NCBI GenBank assembly: GCA_030037185.1
Contig: JASHRR010000371.1
Coordinates: 1 to 13,237 of the forward strand
Source: Xanthobacteraceae bacterium
Lineage (GTDB): Bacteria; Pseudomonadota; Alphaproteobacteria; Rhizobiales; Xanthobacteraceae
Reading direction: 5' to 3'
Length of the DNA: 13,237 nt
Part shown: positions 1 through 6,547 of the stretch, piece by piece
How positions within the stretch are numbered: position 1 is the first letter of the stretch
Layout of the letters: every line of letters starts with the position of its first letter
Made by a program: the position numbers and the translations under genes
The notes under the pieces: generated by a model
What the model was told of the DNA's origin: nothing
Databases searched by the model: none
Seen by the model: the letters and a program-made list of their open reading frames with translations, nothing else

Positions 1-12
1 GTAAACTCATTC

Positions 13-28
13 GGGCTTCCGCCCTTTT
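13..28 (+). terminator. Weak possible terminator at left edge
   Basis: GGGC, a TTCC loop and GCCC are followed by TTTT. The stem has only four pairs. It could end a gene lying to the left of the window, but the hairpin is small and the call is tentative. Confidence 0.3.
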
Positions 29-236
29 GATCCGACAAGTCCGGTGCGGAAGTAGAAGGTCTCGACGCAGGTGATTGGGCCTGAACATTCACGTACGCAT
101 GGGAAATAACTTTTTCCTTCGCGTCGGCATCACGAACGCGGCTGACCACAAAAGAAACTAACTTCCTAAATCTAAGAACGTTAAAAACGTTTGTACGTTA
201 ACCGGCTAACTCAACTGGAAGCCAGAAGGTTTCAGC

Positions 237-249
237 AGGAGATAAAAGG
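237..249 (+). promoter_or_regulatory. Ribosome binding site for the Gly-rich protein gene
   Basis: AGGAG at 237-241 lies 8 nt before the ATG at 250. This site decides the start, because the ATG opens a typical signal peptide (MWNVKKYAAIAAVSTGV). Confidence 0.6.
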
Positions 250-753
250 ATGTGGAACGTTAAAAAGTACGCAGCGATTGCTGCCGTCAGCACGGGCGTT
301 TGGCGCGGCCAGTCCGGCATCGGCGTGCGGATTCGGCTGGGGGGTTGAGGCGTCGGTTACGGCTTGGCCGGCTTAGGCGGCTGGGGCGGCTGGGGCTGGC
401 CGTCTTACGGCTACGCCGGCTACGGCGGCTACGGCGGCTGGGGCGGCTGGGGCGGCTGGGGCGGTGGGTACGGCGCCGTCGGTTACGGCGGCTGGGGCGG
501 CGGCTGGGGCGGCTGGGGTTGCCGGCACCGCCACGCACATGGCTACGGCGGTTATGCTTTGGCGTACGCGCCTCGGCACTCGGGTTACGCCTATGCCGCG
601 TACACCTCGCGACATAATCGGCGCACCTATGCTCAGTCTCGCCATCACCAGCAGCTTTATGCGTCCGCGCACAGCGTGCGATACAGCTTTAATCATCATC
701 AGGCGAAGCGTCATCTTCTCGCTTCTCTGAAGCAGAGCACGCGTAACGGATAA
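250..753 (+). pseudogene. Secreted Gly/Trp/Tyr-rich protein, two compensating frameshifts
   Basis: From ATG 250 the frame reads a signal-peptide start, MWNVKKYAAIAAVSTGV. Near 296-312 the sense moves to the next frame (GAASPASACGFGWG), which supplies the Ala-x-Ala cleavage site. Near 341-349, beside a run of six G, it returns to the first frame (GVGYGLAGLGGWGG) and stays open to TAA at 751-753. Read straight from 250, translation stops at TGA 346. The mature part is about 45 residues of GGW/GGY repeats, then a His/Tyr/Arg/Ser-rich tail (HRHAHGYGGYALAY, SRHNRRTYAQSRHHQQLYAS). The composition resembles small exported glycine-rich or sulfur-globule-like proteins; no enzymatic motif is present and the function is unknown. 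The two shifts cancel, so the tail is preserved. A recent double mutation or sequence errors are both possible. No partner gene is adjacent. Confidence 0.6.
376..519 (+). repeat. Imperfect short tandem repeats of the GGCGGCTGG type
   Basis: Nine-base units encoding Gly-Gly-Trp, with GGCTACGGC variants encoding Gly-Tyr-Gly, repeat through this stretch. They are the coding repeat of the Gly-rich protein. Such repeats slip easily and produce long spurious open frames on both strands. Confidence 0.75.
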
Positions 754-926
754 ATCAGCAGATCGCGCGCTTCGCACGAAGCACGCGAAACTTGATTGCT
801 AGTGATCTTCGTTGCTCCTAAGCGATCAGTCGTAATCGGCCCCGGCGTGCTCGTATCTCCCGCCGGGGCCAGCGATTGTTGCGACGGGAGTCAGGGGAGG
901 TAAGCCTACTGCCCGCCGGCGCAATT
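754..926. other. Gap with one strong hairpin, no gene seen
   Basis: GGCCCCGGCG at 838-847 pairs perfectly with CGCCGGGGCC at 861-870 across a 13-nt loop. No T-run follows on the + strand, so this is at best a weak terminator for the upstream gene. No coding segment was recognised here. Confidence 0.45.
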
Positions 927-939
927 CTAGAATTGCGCC
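918..939. repeat. Perfect 22-bp palindrome
   Basis: The arm GGCGCAATTCT is followed directly by its exact reverse complement, with no spacer. The stop codon of the - strand pseudogene (TAG, 927-929) lies inside it. It could be a dimeric protein-binding site or the base of a bidirectional hairpin. A second GC-rich pairing (GCCCCG with CGGGGC, about 941-962) follows immediately. Confidence 0.8.
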
Positions 940-1600
940 AAGCCCCGGCGCCCCGACGGGGCGTGCCCTTGGGAGTTCACTCTGATAACGCGCCGCTTTT
1001 GTTCTGGCTGTCGTCGCGGTGCCGTGGCCGCCATCAATAACAACACGGCCGCAGGCTCGAGCAGCACTGCCACAATAAAAGCCCGCAGCATGACGTCAGG
1101 ATCGACATTTTAGCAGCGTGGCCAGATTCGGCTACCATGAGCCTCCTCCGCCTGTCTACGGACCTGCAACGCGTTGCGCTGGATTGCGTTGCGCCGTCGC
1201 CAAATCCATCGCACTCGACGTGCGGCCGCGCTTGGTAGCCACACTCACAGCCTCGTCAATCTGCCCAATGCGCTTGTCGAAGTCCGCGATCGTTTGCCGT
1301 CGCGCCTCGATCTTGGCCCCGATCTCTGCGCTCTTGCCCACCGTCGCCAAGTCGCCCGACAACTGTTGTGCGCCTTGGCTGAGAACCCATAAGCCCCGAT
1401 CGCGTTGAGGCACATGAGTACGGCAACGAGCCCAGTGCACCCCGCCGCGTGCACGCGGCAATCCGCGAACCAGGCTACCGCCGAGAGCCTGCTGATTTCC
1501 AAAGCAGCGCCTGAGCCGACCACGGACAGAGCGCGCCGGTGAAGACAGATGCCACACCCAAGATCGAGTAACCGCTGCCACGACGGCGAGCATGAGCGCC
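927..1600 (-). pseudogene. Decayed multi-helix membrane protein of unknown function
   Basis: Reading the - strand from about 1600 downward, one protein appears in successive frames. LMLAVVAAV (1570-1596) is followed by ILGVASVFTGAL (1529-1564). Next come GSGAALEISRLSAVAW and LVAVLMCLNAIGAYGF (1383-1523), then LSQGAQQLSGDLATVGKSAE through IEARRQTIADFDKRIGQIDE to ATKRGRTSSAMDLATAQRN (1156-1383). Finally LRAFIVAVLLEPAAVLLLMA (1023-1103) precedes a short basic tail and TAG at 927. The order is several N-terminal helices, a charged coiled-coil-like middle and a C-terminal helix ending in EPAAVLLL. From memory this matches a conserved hypothetical membrane protein of Bradyrhizobium-type bacteria whose coiled segment carries IGQIDxA and TRGRTxxAM. 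At least four frame changes make it non-functional. Some coiled-coil sequence between 1103 and 1156 also appears to be lost. Confidence 0.7.
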
Positions 1601-1639
1601 GCTGAAGGTGGTTCGATGGATAGGGGTTGCGAGTGGCAG

Positions 1640-1995
1640 AGAGGCTGTGGCGTTACTTTCGACGCGACTGCGGGCTTGGATAGCAGCTCGCCCTTGTTCT
1701 GCATGGCCGTCGGATCGGGAAGGACCGCGACAAGTAGAATGAAAGCCAGCCGTCATTTGGCGTCCGGATCGACCTTGGCAGGTGGCGAGGCAGAGCGCAA
1801 AGTCCGCGGCTGCGCTGACCGTCGATTGACGCTGGGCTCAATGCCCTAACGTCACAAACTCTTGCTTTGGATGGATGCAGGTGAGCGGCGGCGCAGGGTG
1901 CTCGATACTGCTGGTCATTATGCCGGCGTCCGGTTCCGGCGCTTGCGATATCAGCGCACACCGCGTAACGTCGCCACGTCATAGTTCGACCTTCC
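1640..1995. other. Gap, no recognisable gene
   Basis: Open frames exist on both strands, but none shows a family motif, a convincing ribosome binding site or steady coding bias. The - strand part just above 1600 may hold further remnants of whatever preceded the decayed membrane protein, but I could not identify them. Confidence 0.4.
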
Positions 1996-2023
1996 GGCGC
2001 GGCTTCAGCCGCGCCTTTCTTTT
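1996..2023 (+). terminator. Rho-independent terminator
   Basis: GGCGCGGC, a TTCA loop and GCCGCGCC (1996-2015) are followed by TTTCTTTT (2016-2023). The stem is a perfect 8 bp. No intact gene lies immediately upstream on the + strand, so it probably belongs to a lost or unrecognised transcript. Confidence 0.8.
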
Positions 2024-2098
2024 GACCGCGCCTCGCGGCATTGTGGTTCGACTACCACAGCCGGGGCACTGTAACATTCACTGCGCAGAAGTACCTTG

Positions 2099-2123
2099 GC
2101 CGGCGGCGCCGCCGGCTTTTTTT
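2099..2123 (+). terminator. Second rho-independent terminator
   Basis: GCCGGCGGC and its exact complement GCCGCCGGC form an 18-bp palindrome (2099-2116) followed by seven T (2117-2123). It starts about 75 nt after the T-run of the first terminator. The pair could bound a small RNA or give fail-safe termination. Confidence 0.75.
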
Positions 2124-2212
2124 GCGTACCACGATAGGTTTCGTTCTCGGTGGACATCATTTGCCTTAAGTTGGTCACGCGACCGTCCCTGATAGGACGA
2201 GTTCGGCGGAAA

Positions 2213-2231
2213 TGTCCTCATAACGAGGACA
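2213..2231. repeat. Small inverted repeat
   Basis: TGTCCTC, a 5-nt spacer ATAAC and GAGGACA form a perfect 7-bp inverted repeat upstream of the decayed TDRPD-type gene. It could be an operator or an RNA hairpin; nothing more is visible. Confidence 0.4.
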
Positions 2232-2295
2232 CCATTGCCGTGACTTGCCGGCCCAACAGGCGGGTTTTTCTGCTGCGCGCGCAGTGGCGGGAACC

Positions 2296-2640
2296 ATTTT
2301 TTTGGTGGATAGGGCTTCGGCGGAGGAATGCGCACAACCCAGCGAGCCAATTGCTACTGATAGGCCGGACACGACCAATTCGTCGATCGTGGTGCCGGGG
2401 GGGCAGCTTGCAGAATGAGAATGGCAGCAATGTCGACCGCCACGACGACGGCGACGTTTTCGACGGCACGAATGCCGAATGGCGGCGACGCACCGTGCTT
2501 CCAGGTGCTTGTCATGTGCCGAATCTATGTCGGAACCTTCCGCGGCTCGGGACCGACGCGACGACTGACGTCGACGAAAAAGCCCATCGCGGCAGTGCGA
2601 GGATTTTCTCTAGGGTGGGCGCGACAGGATCGCTGTTGGA
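2296..2640 (+). pseudogene. Decayed exported barrel-type protein, 5' part only (TDRPD motif)
   Basis: One frame gives ASAEECAQPSEPIATDRPDT then TNSSIVVPGG (2314-2400), which looks like the end of a signal peptide and the start of a mature exported protein. At a run of seven G (2397-2403) the sense moves one frame to GSLQNENGSNV and DGDVFDGTNAEWR. It then moves again to APCFQVLVMCRIYVGTFRGSGP (split here as APCFQVLVMCR and IYVGTFRGSGP; 2490-2558). The TDRPDxTNSSxVVPxGSLQxENG start is typical of outer-membrane transporter-like proteins often annotated as putative MetA-pathway of phenol degradation (from memory). The family is usually near 270 residues; only about 100 are traceable, so the 3' two thirds have been lost. 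The section 2640-2790 before the next gene holds nothing recognised. Confidence 0.6.
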
Positions 2641-2802
2641 GATCCTCGCGTTGCTCGAAAGAACGCACCCATTGGCGCGGGCGCTGAACTCGCTCGGCCG
2701 CCAAGGCCCACAGGGGGCTTTCAGAAACAGCAGGCGTTGAGAACAAACTGGCGTGGCCGGACATCCCCGACCGAAATCACATCGAAAGGATGAGCGTATC
2801 CG

Positions 2803-4434
2803 ATGAACGGCGCTGAACTGCTCGTATCTGCACTGGAGAACGAGGGCGTGCAGCAGATTTTCGGGATTCCCGGTGAGGAGAATCTCGATCTCGTCGACGC
2901 GCTCCGACGCTCAACCATCAAGCTCGTCTTGACCCGCCACGAACAGGCGGCAGCCTTCATGGCGGCGACGCAAGGGCGCCTCACGGGCAAGGCAGGTGTC
3001 TGTCTGTCCACGCTTGGTCCGGGCGCGCTCAACCTCGCGACCGGCGCCGGCTACGCTTTGCTAGGCGCAATGCCCATGATCATGATCACGGGCCAGAAGG
3101 GTATCCTAAGCCGGAAACAAGCGCGGTTCCAGGTCGTGGACATCGTCTCCATGATGACACCGTTGACGAAGATGGCCCATCAGATCACCAGCGGATTAAC
3201 CATTCCCTCGATCGTACGGGAGGCGTTCCGGGTGGCGCAGCAGGAGAGGCCGGGGCCGGTCCATCTTGAGTTGCCGGAGGATATTGCACGTGCGACCGCG
3301 CCGGCGATCCCACCCGTTCCGGCCCACCCGATCGACCGGCCGGTCGCATCGCATTCAGCGTTGGATCGTGCGGCCGCGCTAATCCTTAAGGCCGAGCGGC
3401 CGCTGGTCATGCTGGGCGCCGCCGCCAGCCGTCCACACCTTGCCGGCTCCTTGTCTAATTTTGTAAACCGGGTGCAAATCCCGTTCTTCAGCACGCAGAT
3501 GGGCAAGGGGTCGATCTCAGGCGAGTCCGGGCTTTACATGGGCACGGCGGCGCTATCCGAGCGGGACTACGTGCATTGGGCTATCGACCGCGCAGATCTC
3601 GTCATTGCGATAGGCCACGACACCGTCGAGAAGCCGCCCTTCCTCATGGGACCGAACGGTCCGATTGTTTTGCATGTGGGTTACCTTCCGGCGACCGTCG
3701 AGGAAGTCTACGCTCCGAATGCGGAGCTGGTGGGTGATGTAGCCCACAACCTAAGGCTTCTCGCCGACCGTCTCGAGGGTGGGCTGCCCAACGCGGGCGC
3801 GCTTCTTGCGCTTCGGGAGAAGATTCTCGCGCGCATCGCCGACAGGGCGGAAGAGAGTCGCTATCCGTTGACACCACAGCGTCTCGTACACGATGTGCGC
3901 CAGGTGATGCCGGAGGACGGGATCGTTTGCCTGGACAATGGCATGTACAAAATCTGGTTCGCCCGCAACTACCGCACCCATGTGGCGAACACGCTGCTGC
4001 TCGACAACGCGCTTGCAACGATGGGTGCCGGCCTGCCCTCGGCCATCATGGCCGCGTTGCTCAATCCAAGGCGTCGCGTGCTGGCAGTGTGCGGCGATGG
4101 CGGGTTCATGATGAACTCGCAGGAACTGGAGACGGCGGTACGCCTTGGGCTCGATATCGTCGTGCTCATTGTGGAGGACCATTCTTTCGGGATGATCAGG
4201 TGGAAGCAGGCGGTCGACGGGTATCCGGATTTTGGCATGACCTTCGGCAACCCCAACTTCGTCACCTATGCGACGGCGTATGGCGCCAACGGCAGCCGGG
4301 TGGAGAGCGCAGACGATTTGGCACCAACGCTCGAAGCGGCCTTCAGCCGTGGCGGGATTCAGCTCGTTTCCGCGCCTATCGACTATTCGGAGAACCTGCG
4401 GGTCCTGGTCGAGGAGCTGCGCGATCAGGCGTGA
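2803..4434 (+). CDS. Acetolactate synthase-type thiamine diphosphate enzyme
   Basis: This 543-residue protein has the three-domain fold of the acetolactate synthase/pyruvate oxidase superfamily, which uses thiamine diphosphate and Mg2+ in the cytoplasm. Residues 1-170 form the Pyr domain, with GIPGEENLDL and the catalytic glutamate in TRHEQAAAFMA (Glu47). Residues 190-325 form the central domain. Residues 375-535 form the PP domain with GDGGFMMNSQELETAVRLG (431-449). The usual cofactor-motif Asn about 27 residues after GDG is Glu458 (VEDHSFGMIRWKQ). I recall that change in the proteobacterial stand-alone acetolactate synthase branch, so it need not mean inactivity. The likely reaction condenses two pyruvate to 2-acetolactate. 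No small regulatory subunit follows, which favours a catabolic-type enzyme; a different decarboxylase or carboligase remains possible. AAAGGA (2785-2790) lies 12 nt before the ATG. No frameshifts are seen, unlike the flanking sequence. Confidence 0.88.
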   Translation: MNGAELLVSALENEGVQQIFGIPGEENLDLVDALRRSTIKLVLTRHEQAAAFMAATQGRLTGKAGVCLSTLGPGALNLATGAGYALLGAMPMIMITGQKGILSRKQARFQVVDIVSMMTPLTKMAHQITSGLTIPSIVREAFRVAQQERPGPVHLELPEDIARATAPAIPPVPAHPIDRPVASHSALDRAAALILKAERPLVMLGAAASRPHLAGSLSNFVNRVQIPFFSTQMGKGSISGESGLYMGTAALSERDYVHWAIDRADLVIAIGHDTVEKPPFLMGPNGPIVLHVGYLPATVEEVYAPNAELVGDVAHNLRLLADRLEGGLPNAGALLALREKILARIADRAEESRYPLTPQRLVHDVRQVMPEDGIVCLDNGMYKIWFARNYRTHVANTLLLDNALATMGAGLPSAIMAALLNPRRRVLAVCGDGGFMMNSQELETAVRLGLDIVVLIVEDHSFGMIRWKQAVDGYPDFGMTFGNPNFVTYATAYGANGSRVESADDLAPTLEAAFSRGGIQLVSAPIDYSENLRVLVEELRDQA

Positions 4435-4739
4435 TGAGCGGACTAGCCTCGAGACTATCTCCTCGGATCAACAACGGTCATCAGGACCGACGTTCCACTT
4501 GCCGCTCCAGCCTGGCGTCCGACTGCGCAGAAGCCCCGGCTCGCGGAGTGACACCGTTGCGCCCTGCTTGGCTCCCGTCCGATACTGGCATGCCTTGCAA
4601 GCCGCCACCACTGCCACAGCTTCGGCGCTGCCAAGGAGGCTGAGGCCGCCGAGAAAGCTGCGGCGGCTTCGTGCAGGGCTGGGCTCGGTAAGCCAGGGCA
4701 CCGTCCGCGCGATCGTATTTCTGCCCTGGCCAGCCGCCG
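4435..4739. other. Gap, no gene assigned
   Basis: No terminator with a T-run follows the preceding gene. A short Ala/Glu-rich + strand frame (AAKEAEAAEKAAAASC, about 4625-4680) and a - strand frame with RRSFLGGLSLLG are present. Neither extends into a recognisable protein. They may be relics, or chance. Confidence 0.4.
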
Positions 4740-5546
4740 TTAGGCATCGGGGGCGCGCCGATTAAACATCCAGAGCACGATGGCGCTAGTAGCCAACATC
4801 ACCACCCCGCCGAGCAGCACCGATAACGGCGTGGCGCCCAGACGTTCGAACCATTGGGTGTAGAAATGAATGCCGGCAAAGACCGCGACAAGGTTGACCA
4901 ACCAACGCCGGTTCATCTGCACGGCCCAAATGCCCGCACCGAGCAGGACGATTGCCCAGAGGATGCTAAATGCTGCGGCAGGAATCATAGTCTTGGTCAT
5001 GAACACCAACGATGCGTCCTTGGCGTTCATCGAGCGCAGCAGCATCAACGGATCGCCCCAAAGTGAGCCGATCCAGAAGCCGAAATTAATCAGCAACAGC
5101 GAGGTGCGCGCGGCAGTGATCGCGAGGCGATCATAGTCGGCCGGCAGACTTCGAGGCCTGATAAGCGATCAGCACCGACGCGGAAAATAGCATAACGGTC
5201 AGCGTTGGCTCGAAGATCGCCAGCGAATAGAGGGCGTTAACCGGTGCGGGCGCCCACGCAGGCGGAAGCCGCCAGCACCGACAGCGCCATCAAAAGGCCC
5301 GAGCACGCCGCGACGGCCGCGAGTGCGAAGGCGACCGTGACGATCAGCATAGAGCTAGCCCGGAATTGTCAAATATTAATCGTTTGAGAAAACCGGGCTA
5401 GCGAGCCGGCTCCGTAGGCGATCACCCCGCCGCCGAACATGAGCGCGCCGACGACCAAGCAAACCTGCCCGAGCGGGATCCATTGTTGCACGCGGTTGAG
5501 CACAACCGCGCACCCAACGGGCATTAGTGCGTAGCGTGATCTTCAT
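4740..5546 (-). pseudogene. Decayed multi-pass inner-membrane protein
   Basis: The - strand start ATG (5544-5546) follows GGAGAGGG and reads MKITLRTNA. A frame change then gives VVLNRVQQWIPLGQVCLVVG and ALMFGGGVIAYGAGSLARF, which ends at TGA near 5370. Further pieces follow: MLIVTVAFALAAVAA and SGLLMALSVL (about 5275-5350), PPAWAPAPVNALYSLAIFEP and TLTVMLFSASVLIAYQASKS (about 5140-5270). The last frame runs from DYDRLAITAARTSLLLINFG to the stop at 4740. It includes SILWAIVLLGAGIWAVQMNR, HFYTQWFERLGATPLSVLLG and a C-terminal helix ending MFNRRAPDA. About seven hydrophobic helices are visible. It resembles conserved membrane proteins of the DUF2157 sort, but this is from memory and unsure. At least three frameshifts make it non-functional. 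Its start overlaps the upstream stop as ATGA, so the two were once translated together. Confidence 0.72.
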
Positions 5547-5776
5547 TGCGCCCTCTCCACCGAATGTGCCGCCACCGGGTCGGCGACAGCCGCCACCAGA
5601 GCGGCGCACATCGCGCGCGCGGCCGGTCGCCATCCCGGCTGCGGTGAAAATCGTGCCAGCAAGCAAGCTCGCTCCGATGATTTGCTGGTCCAAGATAAAG
5701 GGGACTCGTCCTCGAGGACCTCTCTCTCAACAGCCGCAGCGGCGCCGCGTCCGAGTGTCAACACGGTTTTGAACAT
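5543..5776 (-). pseudogene. Possible PspA/IM30-like remnant, first gene of a decayed operon
   Basis: The - strand ATG (5774-5776) has a strong ribosome binding site, GGAGAAGGG (5778-5786). It opens MFKTVLTLGRGAAAAVEREV and LEDESPL, and a neighbouring frame continues LILDQQI. MFKTxxTLxRG followed by LILDQQI is the usual N-terminus of rhizobial phage-shock PspA/IM30 proteins. After that the match is lost: one frame reads IGASLLAGTIFTAAGMATGR, another ends AALVAAVADPVAAHSVERAQ. The whole reading frame is only 77 residues, against about 220 for PspA, so this would be an internally deleted, frameshifted relic. Its stop (TGA) overlaps the start of the downstream membrane-protein gene. It could instead be a distinct small protein. 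The operator array just upstream suggests it was tightly regulated. Confidence 0.42.
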
Positions 5777-5793
5777 TCCCTTCTCCGTGCAAA

Positions 5794-5875
5794 TGAACGG
5801 CGTTCATGGCTATGCCAGGGTCGTGAACGACGTTCAAGAATATCTTGAACGACGTTCACACGATTTCGTGAACGA
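5794..5875 (-). promoter_or_regulatory. Array of palindromic operators upstream of the decayed operon
   Basis: Three copies of the 13-bp palindrome TGAACG-N-CGTTCA lie at 5794-5806 (N=G), 5824-5836 (N=A) and 5846-5858 (N=A). A half-site TGAACGA follows at 5869-5875. Start-to-start distances are 30, 22 and 23 bp. The middle two, with their flanks (5823-5859), form a nearly perfect 37-bp inverted repeat. The shape suits a dimeric repressor such as a TetR-family protein; this is inference and no regulator gene was recognised in the window. Confidence 0.75.
5809..5837 (-). promoter_or_regulatory. Candidate sigma70-type promoter within the operator array
   Basis: On the - strand TTGAAC (complement of 5832-5837) is followed after 17 bp by CATAGC (complement of 5809-5814). 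The -35 is good and the -10 weak. The middle operator overlaps the -35 and the 5794-5806 operator lies just downstream of the -10, an arrangement expected for repression. Confidence 0.4.
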
Positions 5876-5944
5876 AGCGGCTTGGCTGACAACGGCAAGC
5901 TCGCGTCACGGCTCGTAAAATTTGGTTCCACCTGTGCAGCAAAA

Positions 5945-6430
5945 GCGGTGGAACGCCGGCATACCCGAAAAGATCGCCGATCTCACCAATCCGATCCTGC
6001 GGCCATGCCGCGAAATGCCGACGCCAATGAGCGCGGTACCTGGCGGGAAACCGGCTTCACGGCGATGACGTGGAGGCAGGACTTTCAGCTGTACCTAAAA
6101 CGTGCCTCACAGCCCCAAACCCGAAGCCGTCAGGGCTGATCGGTCGGCCATTACGAAACCGGCGGCACCCTCGCGGTCGACATCATCCACTTGAACGACA
6201 GCACCCTACGTCGACAACTCTAGCACCCCGCACACCAACGCAGCCTCACGTGGTCGAGCGCCTCATGCCCGTCGACAACGCAGACGGGCTGCCGGTCAAC
6301 GTGCACGTCGCGGACCCGGGTGCTTTCACCGCCACAGGCCGATCGGCGCCGCGTGGCAAGTACCGCTGCACGGTGTGCGCCGAGAACGAGGGCGATCATT
6401 TCAACCCGGCCTCTGTCATCCAGGGACAAG
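5945..6430 (+). pseudogene. Frameshifted paralogue of the exported protein encoded next
   Basis: Segments matching the intact protein at 6548-7501 occur in the same order across frames. They are IPEKIADLTNPILRP (about 5961-6002; intact copy DYTNPILKP), SVGHYETGGTLAVDIIHLND (from about 6140; intact SVGRYEGDTLVIDTV) and TPHTN plus PHVVERL (6210-6265; intact TPFTQALHVVERY). VNVHVADPGAFTATG (about 6297-6342) and TVCAENEGDHFNP (to about 6408) complete the set; the latter matches intact NVCAENPHKYGTE. A weaker piece, RNADANERGT through WRQDFQLYL, lies between. Start and signal peptide are not traceable, and the region lies directly after the operator array. Two diverged members of one family therefore sat in tandem and the upstream one has decayed. 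Confidence 0.72.
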
Positions 6431-6547
6431 CCGGCTCTCTGACTAGCGATAAACGCTGCAGCGAAAACGAATTGATCACCGCGTCCGTTGCGGTCAGACT
6501 CGAACGCTCCGAGATGTTCGAATCCAGCACTTAGACGGGAGAATTCG

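Noticed and set aside
287..777. Long overlapping open frames on both strands with Arg/Pro/Ser or Ala-rich repeats
   Set aside because: They are shadows of the GGCGGCTGG repeat of the Gly-rich gene, with low complexity and no start signals.
2040..2062. tRNA T-arm-like hairpin around GTGGTTCGACTACCAC
   Set aside because: The loop and closing pair do not match a real T-arm and no acceptor or anticodon arms are present.
4468..4701. - strand frame with a Tat-like RRSFLGGLSLLG and two cysteines (AACKACQY)
   Set aside because: The twin-arginine stretch is internal, the rest matches nothing recognised, and there is no ribosome binding site; chance seems likelier.
4600..4741. + strand Ala/Glu-rich piece AAKEAEAAEKAAAASC
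   Set aside because: It is suggestive of a coiled-coil C-terminus but too short and low in complexity to assign.
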